In this document: one piece after another, positions 17,285 through 26,843 of the stretch
Layout: the number at the start of each line of letters is the position of its first letter
Position numbering within the stretch: the stretch's first letter is position 1
NCBI GenBank assembly: GCA_048498555.1
Contig: JBEHXT010000002.1
Coordinates: 186,001 to 250,000 of the forward strand
Length of the DNA stretch: 64,000 nt
Origin: Danxiaibacter sp048498555
GTDB lineage: Bacteria; Bacteroidota; Bacteroidia; Chitinophagales; Chitinophagaceae
Reading direction: 5' to 3'
Notes under the pieces: generated by a model
Seen by the model: the letters and a program-made list of their open reading frames with translations, nothing else
Told to the model about the DNA's origin: nothing
Database searches by the model: none
Program-made: the position numbers and the translations under genes

Positions 17285-18295
17285 TTAGAATTTAGGACAA
17301 GGAACGCCCTTAGCTCCGGACGGCCTGTTTATATAGATCAGGGAAATTTCAATGCCTCCCCTGCTCTGTGACGCAGTTTTTAAACTGGACATATTGATAT
17401 CGTAGGTTACACCCAACCTAAAATCACTGTATTCTAAACCGATGTAAGGAATCAGCGCATCTTTCAATCGCATCCAGCCTCCTGCATAAAAACTGGTAGG
17501 TTTGTCCACGCCTTCTTCACTGACAGGGAATTGAACAGAACCTCCTATAACAGTTTCACTAGCGCCACCCTGTGAGCTGTACAACCCACTAAAGTGAAAA
17601 GTATTGTTGTAGCCAAACGGCACATAACCGCCGCCATGTACTGTAACCCTGGGATCCAGTAAGTAAAGCGGCCCTGTTGTGAATTGCTGTTTGGGACGGG
17701 TGATGTGATACATACTTACACCTGCGTAGAAATTATTTTTGTCTGTAGTGCTTGCAGTATAAAGAACGCCGGCGTTCACATCCATATAGTTTTTCTTCAG
17801 GCTCATGCCATTAAACATTTCCTGCGTAACACCGGTAAATCCGTTGGACGTTAACTGATCTTCAAACTTTAGCTGCGATGTGTTTACGATCATGTTTGCG
17901 TAAGTAGCCTGAAACCCGAGCCCCAGTTGATGGTAACCATCTTCGTCAAGTCCTTTATGAAAAGCAGTTGAAACTGAAAAATAATTGAAGTTCAGAGCAC
18001 CTGCGGAACTTTTATCGGTAAATCCCATTACGCCAACGCCCCATGTGTCACGATAACTAAGCACATTTGGCAATAGATGAAAATCTGCGGAAACGGTAGA
18101 TGTTTGGTAAGCCCTGTTAATTGTAGGCCATTGGTTTCTGTAGTTGCCGGCAACGCGAAAAGCACCCTCAAATTTTCCGGTAAATGCAGGATTAAGGGTT
18201 AGCGGAGATGCGTAGAACTGTGAAAAATGCGGGTCCTGGGCAAAACTCCATTTAAAACAAATGAATGTACATAATAAGAATGCAATTCTTCTCAT
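17285..18295 (-). CDS. PorP/SprF-family type IX secretion system membrane protein
   Basis: Starting at the ATG at 18295 gives 336 residues with a signal peptide ending SFAQ, then the family opening DPHFSQFYASPLTLNPAFTG. The rest alternates beta-strands as expected for an outer-membrane barrel. PorP/SprF proteins tether type IX-exported adhesins at the cell surface. A longer reading from 18331 adds 12 residues that do not look like signal sequence. Family members often sit next to a large adhesin gene; here the neighbours are guaD and upp. Confidence 0.88.
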   Translation of the reverse strand: MRRIAFLLCTFICFKWSFAQDPHFSQFYASPLTLNPAFTGKFEGAFRVAGNYRNQWPTINRAYQTSTVSADFHLLPNVLSYRDTWGVGVMGFTDKSSAGALNFNYFSVSTAFHKGLDEDGYHQLGLGFQATYANMIVNTSQLKFEDQLTSNGFTGVTQEMFNGMSLKKNYMDVNAGVLYTASTTDKNNFYAGVSMYHITRPKQQFTTGPLYLLDPRVTVHGGGYVPFGYNNTFHFSGLYSSQGGASETVIGGSVQFPVSEEGVDKPTSFYAGGWMRLKDALIPYIGLEYSDFRLGVTYDINMSSLKTASQSRGGIEISLIYINRPSGAKGVPCPKF

Positions 18296-18366
18296 TTGAG
18301 GTATTTCTTTGGATATTGTAAATATAATCAAAAACTATGGTCCCTAATATTGGGTACCACGCTTTT

Positions 18367-19020
18367 CTATGACTGATTTTTTGGCCCGAATGCCAGGTCG
18401 CCGGCATCGCCCAAACCCGGAACAATATAACCTTTGGCCGTTAATTCATCATCAATATCTCCACACCAGATCTTAATTTCCTCACCTGCTTCACGATGCA
18501 CATATTCTATTCCCACGGTACAGGCTATCGCCACAACTACATGAATTTCGGAAGGTTCACCTTCGTTTTTTATTGCTTCGATGGTCTTCACCAATGATGC
18601 GCCAGTGGCCAGCATTGGATCGCTTATAATCAACACGCGCCCTTCTATCACTGGTGAACTCATGTATTCCAGGTTAATATCGAAAGAACCGTCGCGATGG
18701 TGCTTGCGATATGCCGATACAAAAGCATTGTCTGCTTTATCAAAATAATTGAGCACTCCGTTGTGCAAAGGCAATCCGGCCCTTAATATTGTTGCTATAA
18801 CCGGTTGATCCAATAGTATTTTAGACGTATGGGCTCCCAGCGGCGTTTGAACTTCTTCTTCCTTCCAGGCCAGCGTTTTACTTATTTCATAAGCGGCCAC
18901 TTCACCAATACGCTCCAGGTTACGCCTGAAACGCATACGGTCGGTTTGAATGTCAACATTTCTTAATTCGCTCACCCAGTTGCTAACCAGGCTATGCTCG
19001 TCGCTAAGGTTGATTATCAT
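18367..19020 (-). CDS. upp: Uracil phosphoribosyltransferase
   Basis: The 217-residue protein has RAGLPLHNGVLNYF, the PRPP-binding loop ISDPMLATGASLVKTIEAI, and C-terminal GYIVPGLGDAGDLAFG, all standard UPRT features. It makes UMP from uracil and PRPP. On the minus strand a near-consensus -7 element TATCTTAG lies just before the start (19025-19032). A PorP-like gene follows after 71 bases. Confidence 0.95.
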   Translation of the reverse strand: MIINLSDEHSLVSNWVSELRNVDIQTDRMRFRRNLERIGEVAAYEISKTLAWKEEEVQTPLGAHTSKILLDQPVIATILRAGLPLHNGVLNYFDKADNAFVSAYRKHHRDGSFDINLEYMSSPVIEGRVLIISDPMLATGASLVKTIEAIKNEGEPSEIHVVVAIACTVGIEYVHREAGEEIKIWCGDIDDELTAKGYIVPGLGDAGDLAFGPKNQS

Positions 19021-19425
19021 TCTGCTAAGATAAGCGGAATAATGTTAAGCACTAAGCCACAAAAGAAAAAAACGAACGCTAGAAATGCCGGTAAACGGCT
19101 TTTTTTAACAGCCGGGACCGGTTTATCCGCCCTGCAATAAACAAACTACCGGAGGATAAGCTGCTGTCCATTGAGCCGGACACATTAAATACAAAATTCA
19201 ACGATCAGCATTACCCCTTTTTTTAGGTTAAAGATTCCTGAACATGGCTGAAAAAATTTGCCGATCGGTACAGTTTTCTGAACAAAAGGACAAAGAGGTT
19301 TAAAACATTCTACCTAAACTTTAAACATTATAGTTTTCCTTTGCGGCGTATTTGCTGGCGCAGGGTGAAAAATTACCAGGCCGGATGCGCGCAGCAACAT
19401 TCTTTGAGCTACAAAATATGTATAT
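19021..19425. other. 405-bp divergent intergenic region upp / anmK
   Basis: No credible ORF. It holds the near-consensus upp -7 element (19025-19032) and, for anmK, two overlapping near-matches (TAGTTTTC at 19331 and TTCCTTTG at 19336-19343, followed by CGGCG). A seven-codon frame (ATG at 19418) overlaps the anmK start. Nothing else stands out. Confidence 0.5.
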
Positions 19426-20517
19426 ATGGTTTACAGGGTAATTGGTATAATGAGCGGCTCATCTCTTGACGGGCTTGATGTTGCATTCACCGAGCTTGAC
19501 GATAGTGGGGGAAAATGGAGTTATGAAATTAAGAAAGCGCATTGTTATCCATTCTCTCCGGAATTAAAGAAAAGGCTACAGAACGCCGTTTCTTCAAATG
19601 CAAGAGATTACCTGTTGCTGCATAAAGATTTCGGTAAATATGTAGCCGCAACCATCAATGAGTTTGTTGAAACCAACCACCTGCATCACCGGGTTCAGTT
19701 AATTGCCTCACATGGCCATACTACATTCCACGAACCGGGCGAAGGCCTGACGGCTCAATTGGGAGACGGGTCCGCAATCGCTGCTTTAACCGGCATAAAC
19801 GTGGTAAGCGACCTGCGTGCAATTGATGTGGCATTGGGTGGCCAGGGAGCTCCAATAGTACCCATTGGTGAAAAATTACTGTTTGCCGGCTATGACTATT
19901 TCCTGAATATCGGCGGCATTGCCAATATTTCAGTAAAAAAAGAAGCCGGGACCGTAGCATTCGATGTTTGTGCCGCTAACCGTGTATTAAACATATTGGC
20001 CGCGAACGAAGGAAAAGAATTTGACGAAAATGGTGCGATGGCTGCCGCCGGTGCAATTCACACGCCGCTGCTTACAGCCCTGAATGGCCAGGGATATTAT
20101 AAAAAAGCCTACCCAAAATCTCTGGCAAATAGCTTTGGAACAGACGTTATTTACCCGCTGATCGCATCATACAATTTATCTACAGCAGATGCGTTAAGAA
20201 CATATACTGAACACATTGCACAACAGGTTGCTTACAGCCTGAACGGCTTGCATCAACCTTCTTCCGAAAAGCAGTTACTGATAACCGGAGGTGGCGCATT
20301 CAATACATTTCTTGTAAACAGGCTTTCTGCAGTGCTAAGCCCACTAAATATAAAAACAGTTGTTCCGGATGAGCTTACGATCCAGTATAAAGAAGCGCTG
20401 ATCATGGCCCTCCTGGGAATATTAAGATGGAGGGAAGAGAATACGGTGCTAAGTTCTGTAACCGGAGCTAGCCGCGATAGCATTGGCGGTGCGGTATGGA
20501 TTGGGCAGGAAGCGTAA
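19426..20517 (+). CDS. anmK: Anhydro-N-acetylmuramic acid kinase
   Basis: The 363 residues open with the signature VIGIMSGSSLDGLDVAF, followed by SHGHTTFHEP, QLGDGSAIA and LLITGGGAFNTFLV. AnmK opens the 1,6-anhydro ring and phosphorylates the sugar to MurNAc-6-phosphate during cell-wall recycling. The amgK-rapZ/murU pair at 37-39 kb gives the genome a second recycling branch. A perfect 20-bp hairpin follows the gene. Confidence 0.95.
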   Translation: MVYRVIGIMSGSSLDGLDVAFTELDDSGGKWSYEIKKAHCYPFSPELKKRLQNAVSSNARDYLLLHKDFGKYVAATINEFVETNHLHHRVQLIASHGHTTFHEPGEGLTAQLGDGSAIAALTGINVVSDLRAIDVALGGQGAPIVPIGEKLLFAGYDYFLNIGGIANISVKKEAGTVAFDVCAANRVLNILAANEGKEFDENGAMAAAGAIHTPLLTALNGQGYYKKAYPKSLANSFGTDVIYPLIASYNLSTADALRTYTEHIAQQVAYSLNGLHQPSSEKQLLITGGGAFNTFLVNRLSAVLSPLNIKTVVPDELTIQYKEALIMALLGILRWREENTVLSSVTGASRDSIGGAVWIGQEA

Positions 20518-20549
20518 TACTTAGCAAAACACAATCAACAATTTCATTC

Positions 20550-20602
20550 AGCATAAAGAAGGGTTTTAGAAACGGCTTGTTACTAAAACCCTTCTTTATG
20601 CT
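20550..20602 (+). terminator. Perfect 20-bp hairpin terminator after anmK
   Basis: The arms 20550-20569 and 20583-20602 are exactly complementary around a 13-nt loop, and TTGTTTT follows. The stem is longer than most intrinsic terminators and recalls the one at 8061-8105. Confidence 0.75.
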
Positions 20603-20696
20603 CAGTTGTTTTACCTTTTCTATACCGTAGCCCTGCATGTTTATTGCTCCTATACGCATAAATTTTCCTTTATCTTTATTTATACAAGCATTAATC

Positions 20697-21119
20697 ATGA
20701 AGCGACTTTTGGTTTTCGTTCTGTTACTGGCAACCGTTGTTTTTTATAGCTGCAAAAACACAGGCACAACCGAAGAGCAGGCTTATGCACAGCAGAAGGA
20801 AAACCTCGCCAAAAAGGAAATAAAAAATCCTGTAAACTTTTTGCTTGTTATTGGTGACGACAGGCGCAATTTGTTTGGCCAAACAGTAGTGAAAGGCACA
20901 ATTACCAATAAGGCAACTGTAACTACATATAAAAATATTCGCGTAAAAATGCTTTTTTATACCAAAGCCGGAGCGTTGGTCGCCAACCACGAAGATGTTT
21001 ATGACAAATCATTACCGGCCGGCCAGTCTATGAAATTCAAAGCAAGATACGGCACCCCAAAAGGCACTGATAGCGTTGCACTAAGTGTTATGAGTGCGGT
21101 GGCTGAGGTAGCGAAATAA
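20697..21119 (+). CDS. Small lipoprotein, function unknown
   Basis: The likely start is the ATG at 20697 (MKRLLVFVLLL), which places a lipobox VFYSC with the cysteine at residue 19; an upstream start at 20637 would bury it. The mature part (about 120 residues) is a single beta-rich domain (VKGTITNKATVTTYKNIRVKML, then SLPAGQSMKFKARY) resembling FxLYD-type folds; this likeness is inference. It is convergent with ade, with only 8 bases between them. Confidence 0.75.
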   Translation: MKRLLVFVLLLATVVFYSCKNTGTTEEQAYAQQKENLAKKEIKNPVNFLLVIGDDRRNLFGQTVVKGTITNKATVTTYKNIRVKMLFYTKAGALVANHEDVYDKSLPAGQSMKFKARYGTPKGTDSVALSVMSAVAEVAK

Positions 21120-21127
21120 CGGTCAAT

Positions 21128-22762
21128 TTATGACCGCACAAAGCTGAAGCTATCACCATCAAACAATCCTTTGTCACTCAGCTTTAGATGCGGAATAACC
21201 AAAAGGGCCATAAAGCTTAACGTCATGTAAGGTGATGCCAGCGTTGATCCCAACACATTTTTAGCCATATTATCCAGTTCTGTATACGCGGCGGCAACTT
21301 TATAACCATCATCCAGGCTCATGAGCCCGGCAACGGGCAAAGGCAGTATTTTTTCAGCATCATTAGATACACAGCTAAGTCCGCCTTTTTCATTGATGAC
21401 GAGATTAATTGCTTTCGCCAGCGAGGCATCATCAACTCCAACAGCAATGATATTATGGCTATCATGCGCCACGCTGGATGCGATAGCACCCTGTTTTATT
21501 CCAAAGTTTTTAATAAAAGAAACTGCTATAGGCGCTTTTTTGTACCTGTTCACAACCACGAGTTTCAGCAAATCGCGATCAGTATCAGTAACAACGTACC
21601 CGCCACTAACTTTTGGTTGCTCACTCAGCTTATTCGTAATTAACTGTCCATCCAGCGCTTCGATTATATTAATGGAACGATCATCAACCATCTCCACTTT
21701 TAGTTCATCTGGCAGAATGGGATTACATTCAAAAAAATTAATTGCAGATCCGGATGCTGAAGAAATAAATGACTTACCGTTCTCGGCCACGAGGTTACCA
21801 TCTATATAGGTTTGAGCAACTTCAAAATCTTTCAGATCATTCGCCACAATAAAGTCGGCCGGATCGCCAATCCGCAGCATACCCACCTCCAGTTTATAAT
21901 GCAGCACCGGATTTACGCAGGCTGCCTGTAAAACATTAAACAGCGGAATACCTTTGGCCACAGCTCTCGCGCAAACCTGGTTAATATGCCCGATAAGCAG
22001 GCTATCAGGATGTTTATCATCGCTGCATAACATCATCTCTCCCGAATGTTCGTGTAGCAACTCTGCCAATGCTTCAAAATTCTTTGCGGCACTCCCTTCT
22101 CTTATCAGAATTTTCATTCCAAATCCAAGCTTTTCCAAAGCTTCAGCGGCCGTAAAACATTCGTGATCTGTTGAAATGCCCGCATGAATGTATTGCCTGG
22201 CCGCCTCGCCTCGCAAGCCGGGTGCATGGCCGTCGACAGGTTTGCCTGATTCATGTGCAGCCTTTATTTTTTTCATCACTTCTTCGTCTTTATGGAGCAC
22301 CCCTGGAAAATTCATCATTTCGCTCAGATACTTAACTTCCGGCCGTTGGAGAAGCCTTTTTACGTCATCACTATCCAGGCTCGCGCCAGCTGTTTCAAAA
22401 TTCGTTGCAGGCACACAGCTGGGCGCTCCGAAATAAAATTTAAACGGTGTTTTTTTGCCGTTTTCTATCATAAAATCTACTCCAGCCATTCCACATACAT
22501 TAGCAATCTCATGTGGGTCGCTCACTGTTGCAACAGTGCCGTGCGTAACGGCCAGCCGGGCAAATTCAACAGGCGTAAGCAAGCTGCTCTCGATATGAAC
22601 ATGGCTATCTACGAAACCCGGAAGGACAAACTTTGAGCATTGCTCGTCAATACGGCGGATAACATTAATCCTTCCATCAACAACACTTATTTCAGCGGGA
22701 TAAATTTCTTTTTTCCAAACATCTGCCAGGTTTGCTTTGATAACGAATGAATTGGCTTGCAT
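21128..22762 (-). CDS. ade: Adenine deaminase
   Basis: The 544-residue amidohydrolase has the metal motif GFVDSHVHIES, then VSDPHEIANVCG, DGHAPGLRG, STDHECFTAAEA and CSDDKHPDSLL, all in adenine deaminase order, and the C-terminal adenine deaminase domain (VAHDSHNIIAVGVDD). It converts adenine to hypoxanthine with release of ammonia. Length is usual for the family. No neighbouring gene shares its strand closely, so it is probably transcribed alone. Confidence 0.95.
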   Translation of the reverse strand: MQANSFVIKANLADVWKKEIYPAEISVVDGRINVIRRIDEQCSKFVLPGFVDSHVHIESSLLTPVEFARLAVTHGTVATVSDPHEIANVCGMAGVDFMIENGKKTPFKFYFGAPSCVPATNFETAGASLDSDDVKRLLQRPEVKYLSEMMNFPGVLHKDEEVMKKIKAAHESGKPVDGHAPGLRGEAARQYIHAGISTDHECFTAAEALEKLGFGMKILIREGSAAKNFEALAELLHEHSGEMMLCSDDKHPDSLLIGHINQVCARAVAKGIPLFNVLQAACVNPVLHYKLEVGMLRIGDPADFIVANDLKDFEVAQTYIDGNLVAENGKSFISSASGSAINFFECNPILPDELKVEMVDDRSINIIEALDGQLITNKLSEQPKVSGGYVVTDTDRDLLKLVVVNRYKKAPIAVSFIKNFGIKQGAIASSVAHDSHNIIAVGVDDASLAKAINLVINEKGGLSCVSNDAEKILPLPVAGLMSLDDGYKVAAAYTELDNMAKNVLGSTLASPYMTLSFMALLVIPHLKLSDKGLFDGDSFSFVRS

Positions 22763-22956
22763 AGCTATTTTTTCGAATTAAAGGAGATGCCATTACTGGC
22801 CGGGACCGATCAAAGGTGAATATTTTTTTGAAAATGAATTTAAAATAATCCGGGTGCCTTACATAGGCTGGTCAAATTCATTATACATAATTATACTATA
22901 AAATAAGTTACTAAGCAATTGATTGCGATGAAAAGGCGGGAAAGTTTCTGTAAAAC

Positions 22957-22984
22957 TTAAGGCCCCGCTGGAGCGGGGCCTTAA
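22957..22984. terminator. 12-bp GC-rich hairpin downstream of trmD
   Basis: TTAAGGCCCCGC pairs exactly with GCGGGGCCTTAA around the tetraloop TGGA. There is no strong T-run on either strand, and it lies 295 bases past the trmD stop, so it could be a terminator or another structured RNA element. Confidence 0.5.
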
Positions 22985-23063
22985 TGGTTTCCTATTACTA
23001 GAACTTACAATTTTCAACTAAACAATCTAGCATTGTTTAGCTACTGGTTTTCCACGGACATAA

Positions 23064-23126
23064 TGGACTTCTGAATACTGGATTTTTAGATATTGGACTT
23101 AGATATTGGAATCTAAAACGGGACTT
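23064..23126. repeat. Degenerate TTAGATATTGGA word block
   Basis: Words such as TGGACTT, CTGGATT, TTAGATATTGGA (twice, 13 nt apart) and GGGACTT recur. The period is close to 7 but is broken by at least one 1-nt shift, so this is the weakest of the word arrays. Confidence 0.4.
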
Positions 23127-23279
23127 TTCCCAAGGATATTGTACCACAAATATCAGGAGACTTTTTTTATGGAAATACTTTACAAAGACTTTCCAATATC
23201 CGAATCGGACACAAATAATCTCTTCGGAGCATTATGTATTTTTTTAAGCTAATTAATCGGGTATTTGTAATAGCCACAT

Positions 23280-23963
23280 TTACAGGTCTTCTTTTAGAAG
23301 ATCCGGCCTTCTTTGCTTTGTACTTGCGAGAGATTGGTCATACCTCCATTGGTCAACCTTTTTTGGGTCTCCGCTTAAGAGGACCGCTGGGACTTCCCAG
23401 CCTTTGAAGTTTTCCGGTCGTGTATACACAGGCGGCGCCAGCAGGTTATCCTGAAAAGAATCTGTTAACGCCGAAGTTTCATCGTTCAACACCCCCGGAA
23501 GCAGCCTTCCAATCGCATCCACTACAACCGCAGCAGCAAGCTCTCCACCACTAAGCACATAGTCGCCAATAGATATTTCCATGGTAACATAATGATCCCG
23601 AATCCGTTGGTCGATACCCTTATAATGCCCGCAAATAATAAGCATATTTTCTTTCAGCGATAGTTTATTCGCGGTACGCTGATTAAATGTGCCCCCATCC
23701 GGAGTCATATATATTATTTCATCGTAAGATGTATCTTTTTGAAGCTCTTCTATCGCATTGACAAGCGGTTCGCACATCATTACCATTCCCGCGCCACCGC
23801 CATATTGGTAGTCGTCTACCTGTCCATATTTATTGACGGCCCACTTTCTCAAATTATGCAAGTTCACTTCCAGCAAGCCTTTCTCACGGGCGCGCTTCAT
23901 AATACTATGGCTTAAAGGGCTTTCCAGTAATTCAGGCACTACGGTAATGATGTCTATTTTCAT
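23280..23963 (-). CDS. trmD: tRNA (guanine(37)-N1)-methyltransferase
   Basis: From the ATG at 23963 the protein has 227 residues and starts MKIDIITVVPELLESPLSHSI. The trefoil-knot SAM site is visible (IICGHYKGIDQR, ISIGDYVLSGGELAA) with VDAIGRLLPGVL. A start at 23984 would add seven unsupported residues. TrmD methylates G37 of tRNAs to prevent frameshifting. In many bacteria it is grouped with rimM and rplS; here rplS is 37 kb away. Confidence 0.95.
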   Translation of the reverse strand: MKIDIITVVPELLESPLSHSIMKRAREKGLLEVNLHNLRKWAVNKYGQVDDYQYGGGAGMVMMCEPLVNAIEELQKDTSYDEIIYMTPDGGTFNQRTANKLSLKENMLIICGHYKGIDQRIRDHYVTMEISIGDYVLSGGELAAAVVVDAIGRLLPGVLNDETSALTDSFQDNLLAPPVYTRPENFKGWEVPAVLLSGDPKKVDQWRYDQSLASTKQRRPDLLKEDL

Positions 23964-23997
23964 GTAACTTTCTTTTTTGAGCATACTGCTCTTGCGG

Positions 23998-24005
23998 CAA
24001 AGATA
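23998..24005 (-). promoter_or_regulatory. -7 element of trmD
   Basis: On the minus strand TATCTTTG followed by CCGC is an exact TAnnTTTG match 34 nt before the start codon. No clear -33 element. Confidence 0.5.
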
Positions 24006-24107
24006 ATTTTCGTATTAGAAAATCCCGCAGCGCCGGTATTATTCTCCCGCAACTGCCAACAAGGCGCTAAACTTACACGCAGGCAGGCTTCGAGTTCCTC
24101 TATTCAT

Positions 24108-24115
24108 TATTTTTG
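24108..24115 (+). promoter_or_regulatory. -7 element of ispG
   Basis: TATTTTTG followed by CTAC is an exact match 23 nt before the ispG ATG, divergent from the trmD promoter 100 bp away. Confidence 0.5.
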
Positions 24116-24138
24116 CTACATTCTAGAAAGAAGATTTT

Positions 24139-26181
24139 ATGCAATTATATTGTAACTCACTTACCACATACAGCCGTTTAAAAACATTGGAAGTTAAGAT
24201 TGGAGATCTTACGCTTGGGAATTTTAATCCGATACGGTTACAAACAATGACCACTACGGATACCATGGACACAATTGGTACGGTAGAACAAACTATACGT
24301 TGCATTGAGGCCGGCGCGGAACTTGTACGCATTACTGCACCGTCAAAAAAAGAAGCCGAAAACCTGCTAAATATAAAGAACGAATTACGCAAGAGAGGCT
24401 ATACAACCCCGCTGGTTGCTGATATTCACTTTACGCCTAATGCCGCAGAAATAGCAGCAAGGATTATAGAAAAAGTAAGGGTTAATCCCGGTAACTACGT
24501 TGATAAAAAGAAGTTTGATTTTATTGAATATACGGACGCAGAATACAATGAAGAGATTGAACGTATCCGCACACGTTTTACTCCACTGGTTAAGATTTGT
24601 AAAGAATATGGTACAGCCATGCGAATTGGCACCAACCATGGTTCTTTAAGCGACAGGATTATGAGCCGTTACGGCGACACGCCAATGGGAATGGTAGAAA
24701 GTGCGATGGAGTTTTTACGCATAGCCAGGGATGAAAGCTATCATAACATTGTACTAAGTATGAAAGCCAGCAATCCACAGGTAATGGTGCAGGCTTACCG
24801 CCTGTTGATTCAGCAAATGACGCATGAGTTCAATGAATGCTATCCACTGCATCTTGGCGTAACGGAAGCTGGCGATGGTGAAGATGGCAGGGTTAAAAGT
24901 GCGGCAGGTATTGGAACACTATTGGAAGACGGCATTGGTGATACTATTCGCGTTTCCCTTACAGAAGATCCTGAATTTGAAATTCCGGTTTGTAAGGATC
25001 TTGTAAAAAGATATACGGGCGAGCCTGCAAAAAGTGAAAGTATTCCGCCGGTTGAAAAAATTCCTTATGATCCGTTCAACCATAGCAGAAGAAAGACTTT
25101 CCAGGTAGATAATATTGGCTCCAAACATGTTCCGGTTGTTATTGCAGACCTGAGCAAGGTAAAAGAGATCACTCCAAAACATCTGGAGAGCGTTGGTTAT
25201 ACATATGACGAGGCTTCTGACAAATGGAATATAAGTGACGCAGCAGCGGATTATGTTTTTACAGGGCATCAACTACTTGATTTTGCTTTACCCGGCACAC
25301 TTAAGGTAATTGTTTACCCTGCCGCATGGGAACTTGCTGAAGATAAAACAAAATATTTCCCCATATTCCAGGACAGTGGTTTCGCCGCCGCTACATCAAA
25401 AAGCAGCACATTAAACTTTGTGATGGTAGATTGTTATAGCGATGAAACTCCTATTAATAATTACACGTATCTCACAGATATTGCCAACGACGAAACCGTT
25501 GTGCTGTGTCTTTCATCAACCAATAAACACAGCATGCCTGCAATACGCAGAATGTTTATGGAGCTGATGAATAACAATATCAACAACCCCGTTATTATTA
25601 CAACGGATAGTAACTGGCAAACCACTGATGAACATCTTATTCATTATTCTACTGAATGCGGGGCTTTGTTCCTTGATGGTTTTGGCGATGGGATTTGCCT
25701 GGGCATGACGGCAAACAGCTACGCATCAGCTTCGGGGAATTATGAACAACTAAATGCATCTGGCCGCAACTATTTGCAGAATAAATCGGTGGAGCAATTC
25801 ATCAACAACACAGCCTTTACTATTTTACAGGCTACACGTACCCGTATTTCTAAAACAGAATATATCTCCTGCCCTTCGTGCGGACGAACCTTGTTCGACC
25901 TGCAGGAAACAACAGCAAAGATCCGCTCCGTTACCAATCACCTGAAAGGCGTTAAGATTGCAATTATGGGTTGCATTGTAAACGGGCCTGGCGAAATGGC
26001 CGATGCAGATTTTGGCTACGTTGGAAGCGGTGTTGGAAAGATCACTTTATACAAAGGTAAAGAGGTGGTAAAAAGAAACGTTGATAGTGATGTTGCCGTA
26101 GAAGAACTGATCAATCTTTTAAAAGAAAGCGATGCATGGGTGGAACCCCAGCCCATGGCTAATTTGGCACCAATGGCTTAA
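24139..26181 (+). CDS. ispG: 4-hydroxy-3-methylbut-2-en-1-yl diphosphate synthase, long form
   Basis: The 680-residue protein is the long IspG/GcpE found in Bacteroidota, Chlamydiae and plants, with an insert of about 270 residues between the TIM barrel (1-290) and the iron-sulfur domain. The 4Fe-4S ligands are seen as CPSCGRTLFDLQ and GCIVNGPGEM. It makes HMBPP from methylerythritol cyclodiphosphate in the MEP pathway; ispF, the preceding enzyme's gene, is at 44.8 kb. yceI follows after 19 bases and is probably cotranscribed. Confidence 0.96.
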   Translation: MQLYCNSLTTYSRLKTLEVKIGDLTLGNFNPIRLQTMTTTDTMDTIGTVEQTIRCIEAGAELVRITAPSKKEAENLLNIKNELRKRGYTTPLVADIHFTPNAAEIAARIIEKVRVNPGNYVDKKKFDFIEYTDAEYNEEIERIRTRFTPLVKICKEYGTAMRIGTNHGSLSDRIMSRYGDTPMGMVESAMEFLRIARDESYHNIVLSMKASNPQVMVQAYRLLIQQMTHEFNECYPLHLGVTEAGDGEDGRVKSAAGIGTLLEDGIGDTIRVSLTEDPEFEIPVCKDLVKRYTGEPAKSESIPPVEKIPYDPFNHSRRKTFQVDNIGSKHVPVVIADLSKVKEITPKHLESVGYTYDEASDKWNISDAAADYVFTGHQLLDFALPGTLKVIVYPAAWELAEDKTKYFPIFQDSGFAAATSKSSTLNFVMVDCYSDETPINNYTYLTDIANDETVVLCLSSTNKHSMPAIRRMFMELMNNNINNPVIITTDSNWQTTDEHLIHYSTECGALFLDGFGDGICLGMTANSYASASGNYEQLNASGRNYLQNKSVEQFINNTAFTILQATRTRISKTEYISCPSCGRTLFDLQETTAKIRSVTNHLKGVKIAIMGCIVNGPGEMADADFGYVGSGVGKITLYKGKEVVKRNVDSDVAVEELINLLKESDAWVEPQPMANLAPMA

Positions 26182-26200
26182 TCTCATTTAAAACATTTGC

Positions 26201-26728
26201 ATGAAGAATATTTTTTGCCTGATAGCATTGTTTATTGGACTGACTGCCTTTATCGACCTAAAACCGGTTGATGGGGAAAAATCTGTTACGTTCTCCATCA
26301 ACAATTTTGGACTAGCTACCAGAGGGGATTTTAAAGGCCTTAAAGGCACCATCAAATGGGTTCCTGAGAATCCGGCCACATCTTCTTTTAATGTGACTAT
26401 TGACGCAAACACTATTAACACTGACAATGAGATGCGGGATAGCCATCTGAGAAAAGAGGAATATTTTGATGTAGATAAATATCCTAATATAACCTTTGCA
26501 AGCTCCGGAATTACCGGTGCAAACGGCCAATATTCTGTCTCCGGAAACCTCACAATAAAGAAAACAACCAAAAACATAACCATTCCGTTTACCGTTGAGC
26601 AAACTGCCAACGGCTACCAGTTTAACGCCAACTTTTCGCTAAACAGAAAAGACTATAATGTAGGCGGAGGAAGTATGGTTATGGGAGACATCGTAAAGGT
26701 TACGCTGAAAGTAAATGCCAACCCTTAA
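26201..26728 (+). CDS. YceI-family periplasmic lipid-binding-like protein
   Basis: The 175 residues include a signal peptide and one YceI lipocalin-like domain: GLKGTIKWVPENPATSSFNV, MRDSHLRKEEYFDVDKYPNITF, SGNLTIKKTTKNITIPF. YceI proteins bind polyprenyl-type lipids (isoprenoid quinone precursors) in structural studies. Its position 19 bases after ispG, an isoprenoid enzyme, is suggestive but does not show a shared role. Confidence 0.9.
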   Translation: MKNIFCLIALFIGLTAFIDLKPVDGEKSVTFSINNFGLATRGDFKGLKGTIKWVPENPATSSFNVTIDANTINTDNEMRDSHLRKEEYFDVDKYPNITFASSGITGANGQYSVSGNLTIKKTTKNITIPFTVEQTANGYQFNANFSLNRKDYNVGGGSMVMGDIVKVTLKVNANP

Positions 26729-26803
26729 GCAGAACCTGCTATTGGCGTTATAAGCTTTATGTTGAATACAAAATTCGTTCTGTTTCCCACGCAGATAATT
26801 AAG

Positions 26804-26834
26804 TTGTGCGAAAAAGGTTATTCCTTTACTTTTG
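26804..26834 (+). promoter_or_regulatory. Promoter of tRNA-Arg
   Basis: TTG (26804-26806), 20 nt, then TACTTTTG (26827-26834), an exact match followed by CCACC. The tRNA starts 10 nt later, the expected distance to a transcription start just ahead of the tRNA. Confidence 0.7.
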
Positions 26835-26843
26835 CCACCGTTT

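Larger units (their letters stand above)
22763..23279. other. 517-bp gap with hairpins, no gene
   Basis: No credible ORF. It holds a GC-rich hairpin (22957-22984), a 9-bp hairpin (CTAAACAAT, 23018-23026, with 23032-23040) and a degenerate repeat block (23064-23126). The left part is AT-rich and featureless. Confidence 0.6.
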
